NCBI GenBank assembly: GCA_964577825.1
Contig: CAZOBJ010000002.1
Span: forward strand, 1 to 64,000
Length of the DNA: 64,000 nt
Origin: CAZOBJ01 sp964577825
GTDB lineage: Bacteria; Planctomycetota; SZUA-567; JAFGNG01
Direction of reading: 5' to 3'
Position numbers and translations under genes: made by a program. Each line of letters begins with the position of its first letter. The stretch's first letter is position 1. Shown piece by piece: positions 1 through 9,903 of this stretch. The notes beneath the pieces are model-generated. The model saw only the letters and a program-made list of their open reading frames with translations, made no database searches and was not told the origin of the DNA.

Positions 1-340
1 AGACGATGTCATCCGCCGTGAACGGCGCGCCATCAGACCAACGGTGGCCCTCTCGCAGAAAGAAGATATAGGTCCGTCCGCCGTCGCGGATCTCCCAATG
101 CGTCGCCAGGCCGGGGACCACGTCCTGGATGATCTTCCGCCGCATTTCGGTCTCGGCGTGTGAGCTGGCGGTCTGGATGTCCTCGATGTCGTCAAGGATC
201 ACGAAGTCGGGCCGGACGCCGGCGAACTTGCGGCCGCGCAGCTTGCCCTGCAGGCGCAGCTTCGGCGGCGCCCCCACCCGCAGGTGCAGGTCGCTCGCAT
301 CGTGTTTGACCGTGGCGTCCAGGAGTCGCTCGATGTCCAT
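1..340 (-). other. Chimeric reading frame at window edge (PilT start, terminase-like, peptide-binding-protein-like)
   Basis: The minus strand from the ATG at 340 reads without a stop to the edge of the window, but its 113 codons resemble three unrelated families. Residues 1-35 look like the start of a PilT retraction ATPase (ASDLHLRVGAPPKLRL), as expected just downstream of a pilB gene. Residues about 36-78 look like the nuclease part of a phage terminase large subunit (RPDFVILDDIED). Residues about 79-113 look like a family 5 extracellular solute-binding protein (LREGHRWSDGAPFTADDIV). The outer part is visibly less GC-rich than the genes that follow. I read only about 236-340 as genomic pilT and the rest as mis-joined sequence at a contig end. 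A real fusion of these three families is very unlikely. Confidence 0.8.
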
Positions 341-373
341 GCTGCTCTCCAACCTTTCCGTCTTCAGAAGGGG

Positions 374-2071
<1,698 letters not shown>

Positions 2072-2318
2072 GACTGCATCCTCACCTTCCATCGCCCCGG
2101 CCTCATTGGCCTGGGGAAAGCGGCCGGTCCCCTGCGGCCCGCCGCTCCCGTCCAGGGGGCACTCGCGCCTCGTTCGGTGCCTGTCGTCCCGTCCCTGCGT
2201 GTGCGGAGACTGTCCGTTGCGGACCGGTGCGCTCCGCCGGTCGAACAGAGACGCAACCCGCGCGGATCAAGATGGATAAGTCCACCGCGCAATCGCGCAA
2301 TCCTAACCGACCTATGCA

Positions 2319-2347
2319 TATGTAGTCTTCTGTCGCCCAACTGTCAA
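2319..2347 (-). promoter_or_regulatory. Putative sigma-70-type promoter for pilB
   Basis: On the minus strand TTGACA (2347-2342) and TACATA (2324-2319) are separated by 17 bases, in a local AT-rich patch about 250 bases upstream of the pilB ATG. The -35 matches the consensus fully and the -10 only in part. The long leader is unexplained. Confidence 0.45.
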
Positions 2348-2457
2348 GACGTTTTCCCCGGTGATGCGGATAGGTTTCCGACCGCTCGCTTTTCCCGGCC
2401 GCGGAGCCCGCTTGGGGTGAGGAAGGCGCCCGCGCAACCCATTGCGTGGCACGAGCC

Positions 2458-2485
2458 TTGACAGAACCCTGCGCACGGATAGAGT
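2458..2485 (+). promoter_or_regulatory. Putative sigma-70-type promoter for rpe operon
   Basis: TTGACA (2458-2463) and TAGAGT (2480-2485) with a 16-base spacer, 36 bases before the rpe ATG. The position fits a promoter for rpe-accD-holA-truB. Confidence 0.5.
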
Positions 2486-2521
2486 GGGTCCCATGTCCCG
2501 TGCACCAGGCAGGAGCCTAGG

Positions 2522-3178
2522 ATGAGCACACCGCGCGTGCGAATCGAGCCCTCGCTCTTGGCCAGCGATTTCACTCGCCTCGCCGAGGAGATCGCGCGGG
2601 TCGAGGCCGCGGGCGCGGACCTCCTGCACTGCGACATCATGGACGGGCATTTCGTCCCGAACCTGACCATGGGCCCGCCCGTGATCGCCTCGGTGCGCCG
2701 GGTGACCGGCCTGCATCTGGACGTGCACCTGATGCTCGACAATCCCCAGGACTTCCTGGAGCCCTTCGCCCGCGCGGGCGCGGACGGGCTGACCGTGCAC
2801 ATCGAGGTCCACCCCCAGCCCGAGGAGATCCTGACCCGCATCGGCGCCCTGGGCAAGGTCCGAGGGTTGAGCCTGAACCCGGATACCCCGGTGGAGAGCC
2901 TGGACGGGCATCTGGACCTCGTGGACCGGGTGCTGGTGATGTCCGTGCACCCCGGATTCGGGGGGCAGGAGTTCATCGAGGCCACCTACGGCCGGCTGCG
3001 CAAGCTGCGCGAGCTCGTGGGCGGCCGGGACATCGAGATCCAGGTCGACGGCGGCATCTGCCTGGAGAACGCCGCCCGCGTGATCGAGGCGGGCGCCACG
3101 TGCCTGGTGGCCGGGACCGCGATCTTCGGCGCACAGGACCCGGCCGCCGCGGTCCGCGCACTGCGCGGCGAGGCCTGA
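2522..3178 (+). CDS. rpe: Ribulose-phosphate 3-epimerase
   Basis: Cytoplasmic pentose-phosphate enzyme that interconverts D-ribulose 5-phosphate and D-xylulose 5-phosphate. At 218 residues it is the normal length. The TIM-barrel family signatures are all present: metal and catalytic residues H36, D38, H69 and D176, the LLHCDIMDGHFVPN strand, VMSVHPGFGGQ, and QVDGGI near the phosphate-binding end. The ATG at 2522 is preceded by AGGAG six bases away. It leads an operon with accD, whose start lies 37 bases downstream. Confidence 0.97.
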   Translation: MSTPRVRIEPSLLASDFTRLAEEIARVEAAGADLLHCDIMDGHFVPNLTMGPPVIASVRRVTGLHLDVHLMLDNPQDFLEPFARAGADGLTVHIEVHPQPEEILTRIGALGKVRGLSLNPDTPVESLDGHLDLVDRVLVMSVHPGFGGQEFIEATYGRLRKLRELVGGRDIEIQVDGGICLENAARVIEAGATCLVAGTAIFGAQDPAAAVRALRGEA

Positions 3179-3215
3179 GCCGCCCGCGGGCGGCCCATCG
3201 GATGGAGGAAGCGTG

Positions 3216-4091
3216 ATGGCACTGTCTCTACGCGGGCTCAAGGACCTGGGCCTGCCCCGCCGGGCCCAGCCCACCACGGGCGGCGACGGTCCGGCCACCA
3301 AGTGCGACCGGTGCGGCGAGCTCTTGATCAAGAAGACCCTGGAAGAGCACCTGGGCGTATGCCCCCACTGCCGCCACCACCACCGCTTGCCCGCCAGGCG
3401 CCGCGCGGAGATCACCCTGGACCAGGGGACCTTCGAGGAGCGGTACGAGAACCTCGTGAGCAAGGACATCCTGGGCTTCCGCGGGGTGAAGAGCTACACC
3501 GACAAGCTGGCCGACACCTGGCAGCAGACGGGCGAGCCCTCGGCCATGGTCGTGGGCACAGGAGCCCTTATGAGCCGCCGGGTCGCGTTCGGCGCCTCGG
3601 ACAGCTTCTTTCTCATGGGGTCCATGGGCTCGGTCCTGGGCGAGAAGGTCACCCGCATCGCCGAGGACGCCGCGCGCGAGGGCCTGCCGCTCGTGCTCGT
3701 GTCCGGCACGGGCGGCGGGGCGCGCATGTACGAGGGGCTTTTCAGCCTCATGCAGATGGCCAAGACGAGCGCGGCCCTGGGCCGGCTCCACGACGCGGGC
3801 CTGCCGTACCTGTCGGTGGTGACCGACTGCACCATGGCCGGGGTGTGGGCCAGCTGGGCGGCGCTCGGGGACCTGATCATCGCCGAGCCCAAGGCCCTGA
3901 TCGGATTCACCGGGCCCCGGGTCATCCGCGAGACCATCAAGAAGGAGCTGCCCGCCGGGTTCCAGTCCTCCGAATTCCTGCTCGAACACGGCCAGGTGGA
4001 CATGATCGTGGAGCGCAAGGACCTGAAGGCCACGCTCGCGCGCGCGCTCGACTACCTGCTCGGCCCCCTGCCGCAGGCCGAGGGCGCCTGA
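3216..4091 (+). CDS. accD: Acetyl-CoA carboxylase carboxyltransferase subunit beta
   Basis: Beta half of the carboxyltransferase that moves the carboxyl group from carboxybiotin to acetyl-CoA, the first committed step of fatty acid synthesis. The N-terminal zinc finger is C30-x2-C33-x15-C49-x2-C52. The crotonase-fold core includes a GTGGGARMYEGLFSLMQMAK segment that matches the family's S-GGARMQEG region. Length is 291 residues. A GTG lies directly upstream (3213), but GGAGGA is spaced correctly for the ATG at 3216. The partner accA is not in the window and must lie elsewhere. Confidence 0.96.
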   Translation: MALSLRGLKDLGLPRRAQPTTGGDGPATKCDRCGELLIKKTLEEHLGVCPHCRHHHRLPARRRAEITLDQGTFEERYENLVSKDILGFRGVKSYTDKLADTWQQTGEPSAMVVGTGALMSRRVAFGASDSFFLMGSMGSVLGEKVTRIAEDAAREGLPLVLVSGTGGGARMYEGLFSLMQMAKTSAALGRLHDAGLPYLSVVTDCTMAGVWASWAALGDLIIAEPKALIGFTGPRVIRETIKKELPAGFQSSEFLLEHGQVDMIVERKDLKATLARALDYLLGPLPQAEGA

Positions 4092-4151
4092 CCCGCGCGG
4101 GGCGCGCCGCATGGTCCGACGCCCCGGCCCGCCAACCGCTTCGGAGCGCCC

Positions 4152-5348
4152 ATGGCCAGGAAGCGATCCCGCAAGCGGCCGCCCGCCGCGACTCTTGACG
4201 ACTACCGCCGGGCCTTGCAGGCCCTGGACCGCGGGGCGCCCGCGGCCGTGACCGTGGTCCACGGCGGGCAGGAGTACTTCCGCCGCCGCGCGGCGGGCGC
4301 GTGCGCGGCCGCGGTCCGCCGCGTGCATCCCGAGGTGCAGACGGTCACCTTCTACGGGCCCGGCGGACCCAACGAAGAGGCCCTGTCCGTGCGCACCGTG
4401 CTCGGCGAGCTGGCAGGCAGCGGCCTGTTCGCGCGCGAGAAGCTCGTGACCGTGCGCCGCGCGCAGCGGTTCCTGTTCCCTACGTCCGCGCAGGCCTCCG
4501 CGTCCGACGAGGACGCCGACCCGCAGGCCCCGTCCCCGGCCGAGGGCGCCGGCCCGCAGGCCCTGGCCGCGTACGTGGCCCAGCCCGCCGCGGGCATCTA
4601 TCTCGTGCTCGAGTGCGAGCGCCTGGACCGGCGCACGCGGCTCGGCAAGGCGCTGGACGCCCACGGGCACGAGCTCCTGTGCCCGGCCGTGCGCTATCCG
4701 GACGAGACGGTGCGCTGGCTTCAGGGCCTGGCGCGCGAGCGGGACACGACACTCACGCCCGCGGCCGGGCAGCGGCTCTTTGTCCAGTGGGGCGCGCAGC
4801 CCGACGTGCTCGCGGCCGAGCTCGACAAGCTCGCCGCGTTCGTGAGCCCCGCGGCCCAGATCGGCGAGGACGCGGTGGCCGCGTTCCAGGCCGGATCGGT
4901 GGCCCTGTTCCTGTGGGACCTCACCAATGCGCTGGAGGCGCGCGACGCGGCGCGCGCCCTGCGCCTGGCCCGCCGGGTGGCCGACCAGGGGCTCACCGAC
5001 GAACGCGGCCGGCGCGTGGACCCGGAGGGCACCGCGCACATGGCCCTGGCCGCGCTGCGCACCTGCCTGGCCGACATCTGGACCGCGCGCGACCTGCTCG
5101 CCCGGGGCGAGCCCGCGCACGCGCTCGAGGCCCGCCTGGGCCGACGCGCGAGCCGGGCCAAGTACGTCTACGCGGCCGCGCGCCGATACAGCGGGGCCGA
5201 CCTGCACGCCGCGTTCACCGCCCTGGCCGAGGCGCTCACCGCGCTGCACGACACGGGCGCGGACCCGGGCCTGGTGCTCGAACGCGCGGTGCTCGCCGCA
5301 TGCGCGGGCCGGTCCGGGGTGGCCGATCTCGTGGCCGCGCGCGCCTGA
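4152..5348 (+). CDS. holA: DNA polymerase III subunit delta
   Basis: Clamp-loader delta subunit, which opens the beta sliding clamp. The 398-residue protein has the HolA layout: an N-terminal ATPase-like fold without a working Walker A (VTVVHGGQEYFRRRA), the GLFAREKLVTVRRAQRFL strand-turn characteristic of the family, and helical domains II and III with DVLAAELDKLAAF and RAKYVYAAARRYSGADLHAA. An Ala/Pro-rich insert lies at about 115-135. It is spaced 60 bases from accD and 16 from truB, in a housekeeping operon. The other clamp-loader subunit in this window is dnaX at 61295-62704. Confidence 0.88.
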   Translation: MARKRSRKRPPAATLDDYRRALQALDRGAPAAVTVVHGGQEYFRRRAAGACAAAVRRVHPEVQTVTFYGPGGPNEEALSVRTVLGELAGSGLFAREKLVTVRRAQRFLFPTSAQASASDEDADPQAPSPAEGAGPQALAAYVAQPAAGIYLVLECERLDRRTRLGKALDAHGHELLCPAVRYPDETVRWLQGLARERDTTLTPAAGQRLFVQWGAQPDVLAAELDKLAAFVSPAAQIGEDAVAAFQAGSVALFLWDLTNALEARDAARALRLARRVADQGLTDERGRRVDPEGTAHMALAALRTCLADIWTARDLLARGEPAHALEARLGRRASRAKYVYAAARRYSGADLHAAFTALAEALTALHDTGADPGLVLERAVLAACAGRSGVADLVAARA

Positions 5349-5364
5349 CCATCCGGAGATCTGC

Positions 5365-6090
5365 GTGCCCGACCTGCCGCTTCGCACGTTGCGAGAGATC
5401 CTGCGCGACCGGCCGCACGACCTGGTGGGCCGCGTTCCGGGCCTGCACCTCGTGGACAAGCCCGCGGGCCTGACCAGCCACGACGTGGTGGACATCGCCC
5501 GCAAGCGCCTGGGCCTGCGCCGGGTGGGGCACGGGGGCACGCTCGACCCGGCGGCCACGGGCCTGCTTGTCCTGCTGTGCGGCACGGCCACGCGCCTGTT
5601 CGACGACCTCCAGGGCTTTGCCAAGACGTACAAGGCCACCGTGCGCCTGGGCGTGCGCACGGACACCGGCGACCTGGCCGGGCGCGAGCTCGAGCGCCGT
5701 CCCGTGCCCGACCTGTCCGATCAAGAGATCGAGGCCTCGCTGGACCGGTTCCGCGGAGCGATCGACCAGACCCCGCCCATGCACAGCGCGCTCAAGCAGA
5801 GCGGGCGCCCCCTGTACAAACTGGCGCGACAGGGCCGGCAGATCGAGCGCTCCGCGCGGCGCGTGACCGTGCACGCGCTCGCGTGGCGGCGCGCAGGCGC
5901 GCACACGCTTGGGCTCTCGCTGACCGTGTCCAGGGGATTCTACGTGCGCTCGCTCGCAGAGGACCTGGGCGCAGCCCTCGGATGCGGGGGCGTGCTGGCG
6001 GCGCTTCGGCGCACCGAGGTCGGCCCCTTCCGCGTCACGGAGGCCGTGGCCCCCGAGGCGCTGCACCCGGGTCCGCCCCCGCGCGCCTAA
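5365..6090 (+). CDS. truB: tRNA pseudouridine(55) synthase
   Basis: Converts U55 of the tRNA T-loop to pseudouridine. The catalytic Asp is D61 within GHGGTLDPAATGLL. Other family blocks are HLVDKPAGLTSHDVV, FAKTYKATVRLGVRTDTGD, TPPMHSALKQSGRPLYKLAR and SRGFYVRSLAEDLG. A GTG start at 5365 with GGAG six bases upstream gives 241 residues. This is short compared with forms that carry a C-terminal PUA-type domain, and the protein ends almost directly after the catalytic fold. It sits 16 bases after holA, and its stop lies 4 bases from the end of the convergent gene at 6095. Confidence 0.95.
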   Translation: MPDLPLRTLREILRDRPHDLVGRVPGLHLVDKPAGLTSHDVVDIARKRLGLRRVGHGGTLDPAATGLLVLLCGTATRLFDDLQGFAKTYKATVRLGVRTDTGDLAGRELERRPVPDLSDQEIEASLDRFRGAIDQTPPMHSALKQSGRPLYKLARQGRQIERSARRVTVHALAWRRAGAHTLGLSLTVSRGFYVRSLAEDLGAALGCGGVLAALRRTEVGPFRVTEAVAPEALHPGPPPRA

Positions 6091-6094
6091 CGGG

Positions 6095-7810
6095 TCATTC
6101 TTCCTCCGCGAGCACGGTCACGCGTTGTGTCTCGCCCAGGTCGTGAGCCGCCATGGTCTGCATGCGCTCGCCCGAGCCCATGCGGAACCCGCCGCGCACG
6201 AACAGGAGCGCGTACTGCCGGTATCGCGCGCGTTCGTCGGGCTCCAGGGTCAGGAACTCGCGGTACGCGGGGATGGCGCGCTCGCGCAGGACCAGAATCC
6301 TGTACCCGTCTGCGGTGTGCCGGACCTCGGTGGGCACGCCCGGCAGCACGCTCGGCTGGGCGAGGGCCGGGGTTTGGCTGAGCTTCTCGGTGTTGCGCTC
6401 CACCGCCGCCGGGGCTAGGTCCAGGTCCTCGAGTGCCGCGTCCTCCTCCGCGATTTGCGCGGCCAGGTCCTGGAGGTGCGCGCGCGCGAGCTCGCCCGCC
6501 TTGTCGCGCCGCACCTTGTCCAGAAGCTCTGCGCGGAAGTCCGCATCCTCCTGCGGGTCGCGCATCTTGCCGGGGGTGTAACGTACCACGCGGATCTTGA
6601 ACGCCCCGGCCGGGCCGGCGAAATCCTCCCCGCCCGCGGCGCGGCGCGTGTTGAAGTTCGTTCGCAGCGGTTCGAGCTCCTCCGCGCGCGTCTGCGCGTC
6701 GGTCATCCGGTCGAACCGCTTGAGGAACTCCACGAGCTCCAGGCACTCGCCCAGGTGCGGATGGTCCCACAGGGCCTGGGCCGTGACCGGTTCCGGGCCC
6801 GTGCGGCCGCTCGTGACGATGCCCTTGTCCGTGAGCCGCTCCAGGTGCTCGTGTTCGAGCACGCGCTCTGCGGTGACCGGGCCTTCGGTGCCCGCCAGTT
6901 CGGTCAGCACCGGGGCCACCTCGTCGCGCAGGTACCCGCGCGCCAGCCGGCGGGCCACGCGGGGCCGCACCTTCTCGCGGATCGCGTCGCGCACCTCGTC
7001 CAGGGACTTGTCCTCATACTCGCTGGTGTGCGCCTGGTAGTAGTCCTCCACCGCCCGGTCGACCATGCGCGCGGGCACGTCCTCGGGCGCGGGCACCAGG
7101 ATGTACTCGAGCGCCCACTTGCCCGGCGCGCGCAGGTCCACGTCCGTGAGGCGGCGCTCCTCGATGTACGCGGCGATGGCCTCGTCCTCTCGGTCGGCCA
7201 GGGCCTCCTCGGCCCGGTCTCGGAACTGGGCGGTCGTGACTGCGATCTCGTCGTACGTGGCCTGGGCCTCGTCCCAGGCCCAGTAGGTGTAGGCCTCCCA
7301 GGGGCTGATGAGCGCGCTGTCCACCGTGCTCTGGTATCGATCCAGGAGCAGGCGCTCCTCCACGCCCCGGCGCAACTCCACCGGCGTGATTCCGAGCCGC
7401 GTCTCCAGGAACCGGGTCCATCCGCGCTGGTCGAATTCCTCGCCCGGCTCGGGGCGCCAGTCCGGAAACCGCTCGAAGACGAAGGTCCACACCTCCTCGT
7501 CGCTCACTTGCAGCCCGGCTGCGCGCGCGTCATTGAGCTGGGCCAGCATCCACCCCACGTGCCGCATGACGTTGGCCTCATGAAAGTGGATGCCGCCGGG
7601 CAGCCGGCCCATGATCTGCATGCGGTGCACGAACTTGCGGAACGCGCTCAGGTACACCTCTTCCCCGTCCACGCGCAGGACCGGCCAGTCCGCGGTGCCG
7701 GGCCGCCGCCCGAGCCCCGTGCCGAAGAACAGGATGAACGAAGGGATCAGCAGGATCGCCGCCACCCAGATGATGAACTTCTCGCGCTCGCGCAGGTGCT
7801 TCAGGGCCAT
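6095..7810 (-). CDS. Membrane-anchored SurA/PpiD-like periplasmic chaperone, rotamase domain not evident
   Basis: A 571-residue protein with a short cytoplasmic basic start, one transmembrane segment at about 12-30 (FIIWVAAILLIPSFILFFGT) and a long charged periplasmic part. An SurA-N-like region follows the membrane anchor (residues about 45-190, with DGEEVYLSAFRKFVHR and GITPVELRRGVEERLL). This is the PpiD arrangement, but I do not see a clear parvulin rotamase domain. The central and C-terminal parts are charged helices. The start is supported by AAGGAG eight bases upstream of the ATG at 7810. A likely role is chaperoning outer-membrane or secreted proteins; the exact substrates cannot be inferred. 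Confidence 0.7.
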   Translation of the reverse strand: MALKHLREREKFIIWVAAILLIPSFILFFGTGLGRRPGTADWPVLRVDGEEVYLSAFRKFVHRMQIMGRLPGGIHFHEANVMRHVGWMLAQLNDARAAGLQVSDEEVWTFVFERFPDWRPEPGEEFDQRGWTRFLETRLGITPVELRRGVEERLLLDRYQSTVDSALISPWEAYTYWAWDEAQATYDEIAVTTAQFRDRAEEALADREDEAIAAYIEERRLTDVDLRAPGKWALEYILVPAPEDVPARMVDRAVEDYYQAHTSEYEDKSLDEVRDAIREKVRPRVARRLARGYLRDEVAPVLTELAGTEGPVTAERVLEHEHLERLTDKGIVTSGRTGPEPVTAQALWDHPHLGECLELVEFLKRFDRMTDAQTRAEELEPLRTNFNTRRAAGGEDFAGPAGAFKIRVVRYTPGKMRDPQEDADFRAELLDKVRRDKAGELARAHLQDLAAQIAEEDAALEDLDLAPAAVERNTEKLSQTPALAQPSVLPGVPTEVRHTADGYRILVLRERAIPAYREFLTLEPDERARYRQYALLFVRGGFRMGSGERMQTMAAHDLGETQRVTVLAEEE

Positions 7811-7865
7811 ACACGCCACTCCTTCGGACCGCCGGGCCGCGCCCGGATAGACACGGAAAGCATCG

Positions 7866-7893
7866 ATTATAGCCCTGCCGAGGCCCTGCGCAA
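7866..7893 (-). promoter_or_regulatory. Strong sigma-70-type promoter for the SurA/PpiD-like gene
   Basis: The minus strand has TTGCGC (7893-7888) and a perfect TATAAT (7871-7866) with a 16-base spacer, 56 bases before the ATG at 7810. It is the best -10 match found in the window. It is divergent from the manA promoter at 7931-7959. Confidence 0.6.
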
Positions 7894-7930
7894 CGGTTTT
7901 CCCGGCGGCTGAGCGCAGCACGGAATTCCC

Positions 7931-7959
7931 TTGCCGGGCTCCTGGCGCGGGCGTACCAT
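7931..7959 (+). promoter_or_regulatory. Putative promoter for manA
   Basis: TTGCCG (7931-7936), a 17-base spacer and TACCAT (7954-7959), about 42 bases before the manA ATG. Confidence 0.4.
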
Positions 7960-8001
7960 GGCCGCGGCCCGCGCGCGACCGTCCCCGCACAGGAGCCCTG
8001 C

Positions 8002-8991
8002 ATGGACTATCCGCTGCGCTTACGTCCCCTGTACAAGGCGCGCGTGTGGGGCGGCGACCGGCTCCTCGACGCGGACCTGCCCGCGCCCCGCGGCCCGGTG
8101 GGCGAGCGCTGGGAGGTGGCCGACCACGGCGCGGACGTGAGCGTGGTCGCCAACGGGCCGCTGGCCGGGCGCACGCTGCGCGAGCTCCTCTGCGCCGACC
8201 CCGCCGGCCTGGTGGGTGCGGCGCCCGAGCCCGCGCGGCCGGACCGGTTCCCCCTGCTCCTCAAGCTCATCGACGCGCGCGAGGTCCTGTCCGTGCAGGT
8301 CCACCCGGAGGACGCGTACGCGCGCGCCCATGCGCAGGACCTGGGCAAGACCGAGGCCTGGTACGTGCTCGCGGCCGCGCCGGGCGCGGTCATCTACCAC
8401 GGCCTGCGCCGGGGCATGGACCGGGCTTCGTTCGCGCGCGCGATTCGCGAGGGGAATGTCGAGGCGTGCCTGCGAACAGTCCCGGCCCGGCCCGACACGG
8501 TGGTGTACGTGCCCGCGGGCACGGTGCACGCCCTCGGGGCCGGGGTGTGCGTGGCCGAGATCCAGGAGAACAGCGACCTCACCTACCGGCTCTACGACTG
8601 GGGCCGCACGGGCCTTGACGGCAAGCCCCGGCCCTTGCATGCCGACGACGGCCTGGCCGTGGCCCGGTTCGGGGACGAGCCGGACCCCACCCCCCCGCCC
8701 CGGCCCGTGGGCGCACACGGCTGCCGCCGCGAGCGGCTCGTGTCCTGCGACAAGTTCGTGGTCGACCGCATCTCGCGCCTGGGGCCCGAGCCCGCGACCC
8801 TGTCCACCCGGGGACGCACGTTTCACATCCTGACCGCGCTCCAGGGCCCGGTGACCGTACGCACCGCGGGCGGCGCCGAGACCCTGGGCGCGTGGCACAC
8901 CGCGCTCGTTCCGGCCGCGTGCGCGACCTATACGCTCGCGGCCGAGTCGAGCGGGCGCGTGCTCCTGTTTTCCGGACCCGACCGATCATGA
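8002..8991 (+). CDS. manA: Class I mannose-6-phosphate isomerase
   Basis: Zinc enzyme that interconverts fructose 6-phosphate and mannose 6-phosphate, feeding GDP-sugar synthesis for surface polysaccharides such as those suggested at 48-57 kb. The 329-residue cupin protein has the metal ligands Q99 and H101 (SVQVHPEDAYA), E118 (GKTEAWYVL) and H176 (VPAGTVHALGAGVCVAEIQ), then ENSDLTYRLYDWGR, a family hallmark. It resembles the shorter bacterial type. Its stop overlaps the ATG of the next gene (ATGA at 8988-8991), so the two are translationally coupled. Confidence 0.95.
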   Translation: MDYPLRLRPLYKARVWGGDRLLDADLPAPRGPVGERWEVADHGADVSVVANGPLAGRTLRELLCADPAGLVGAAPEPARPDRFPLLLKLIDAREVLSVQVHPEDAYARAHAQDLGKTEAWYVLAAAPGAVIYHGLRRGMDRASFARAIREGNVEACLRTVPARPDTVVYVPAGTVHALGAGVCVAEIQENSDLTYRLYDWGRTGLDGKPRPLHADDGLAVARFGDEPDPTPPPRPVGAHGCRRERLVSCDKFVVDRISRLGPEPATLSTRGRTFHILTALQGPVTVRTAGGAETLGAWHTALVPAACATYTLAAESSGRVLLFSGPDRS

Positions 8992-9878
8992 CCCAGATAC
9001 GGCTGCACAAGTACCTGGCCCAGTGCGGAGTCGTCTCGCGGCGCAAGGCCGAGGACCTGATGCGCGCGGGTCTGGTGCGTGTGAACGACCGCCCCGCACT
9101 GAAGCCCGGCCTGCAGATCGACCCGGACACCGACCGCGTGACCGTGCGCGGGCGAACGGTGCGCCCGCAGCCGGGCGTGTACCTGGCCCTGCACAAGCCG
9201 CGCGGGACCATGACCACCGCGCACGACGAGCGGGGGCGGAAGACCGTGCTCGACCTCGTGCCCGGCGTATCCGCGCGCATCTATCCGGCCGGCCGCCTGG
9301 ACCGGGACACCGAGGGCCTGCTCGTGCTCACCAACGACGGGGCCCTGACCCACTACCTGACCCATCCCGGATGCGGGGTGACCAAGGTCTACCGCGCCAC
9401 GGTGGAGGGGTTCGTGACCGATGAGGCGCTGGCCACGCTGCGCGAAGGCGTGCGCCTGGCCGGGCGCAAGGTCGTGCCCCGCCGCGCGCGCATCGTGCAC
9501 CGCAACCCGGCTCGCAGCCGCCTCGAGATCGAGGTGGCCGAGGGCCTCAACCGCGAGGTGCGCCGCATGCTCGCGGCCGTGGGGCACGAGGCCCGGCGCC
9601 TCGTGCGCACCCGGGTGGGGCCGTTGGCCCTGAAGGGCATCCCCCGGGGCCGGGCGCGGCGGCTCACCCGGGCCGAGCTGCGCGCCCTCGCCGAGGGCAT
9701 GGCCGAGCACGGGCTCAGCCTGGGCGGCCCCGCGCCCGCGCGTGCGGATCGCGGGGGCGAATCCCGGCGCGGCAGATCGACACGCGGCGCGCGCAACCCC
9801 CGCTCCGGCCCCCAAAAGCACGGCCCACGCGGCCGCGCAAAACAGTCCAAGCGCCGCCCGCCCCGGCGGCGCACGTAG
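8988..9878 (+). CDS. rluB: RluB/RsuA-family rRNA pseudouridine synthase
   Basis: Modifies a uridine in rRNA, in the RluB/RluE/RsuA family. An S4 RNA-binding domain (about 3-50, IRLHKYLAQCGVVSRRKAED) precedes the catalytic domain with D105 in AGRLDRDTEGLLVLTNDG. The EGLNREVRRMLAAVGHEARR motif and the length favour RluB. A strongly basic Arg/Lys/Gly-rich tail of about 45 residues follows the catalytic domain, a frequent but variable feature. The ATG overlaps the manA stop by four bases. The precise target uridine is inferred from family only. Confidence 0.9.
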   Translation: MTQIRLHKYLAQCGVVSRRKAEDLMRAGLVRVNDRPALKPGLQIDPDTDRVTVRGRTVRPQPGVYLALHKPRGTMTTAHDERGRKTVLDLVPGVSARIYPAGRLDRDTEGLLVLTNDGALTHYLTHPGCGVTKVYRATVEGFVTDEALATLREGVRLAGRKVVPRRARIVHRNPARSRLEIEVAEGLNREVRRMLAAVGHEARRLVRTRVGPLALKGIPRGRARRLTRAELRALAEGMAEHGLSLGGPAPARADRGGESRRGRSTRGARNPRSGPQKHGPRGRAKQSKRRPPRRRT

Positions 9879-9903
9879 ACGAACCGACAGAGGAGAGACC
9901 GGC

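Larger units (their letters stand above)
2072..2521. other. Intergenic region between divergent pilB and rpe
   Basis: About 450 bases without a convincing gene. It holds two divergent promoter-like sequences (2319-2347 minus, 2458-2485 plus). Bases 2280-2350 are clearly more AT-rich than their surroundings. The short frames through it are shadows. Confidence 0.7.

Noticed and set aside
3228..5666. An 812-codon minus-strand open frame
   Set aside because: It is antisense to accD, holA and truB, all of which have clear family motifs and ribosome sites.
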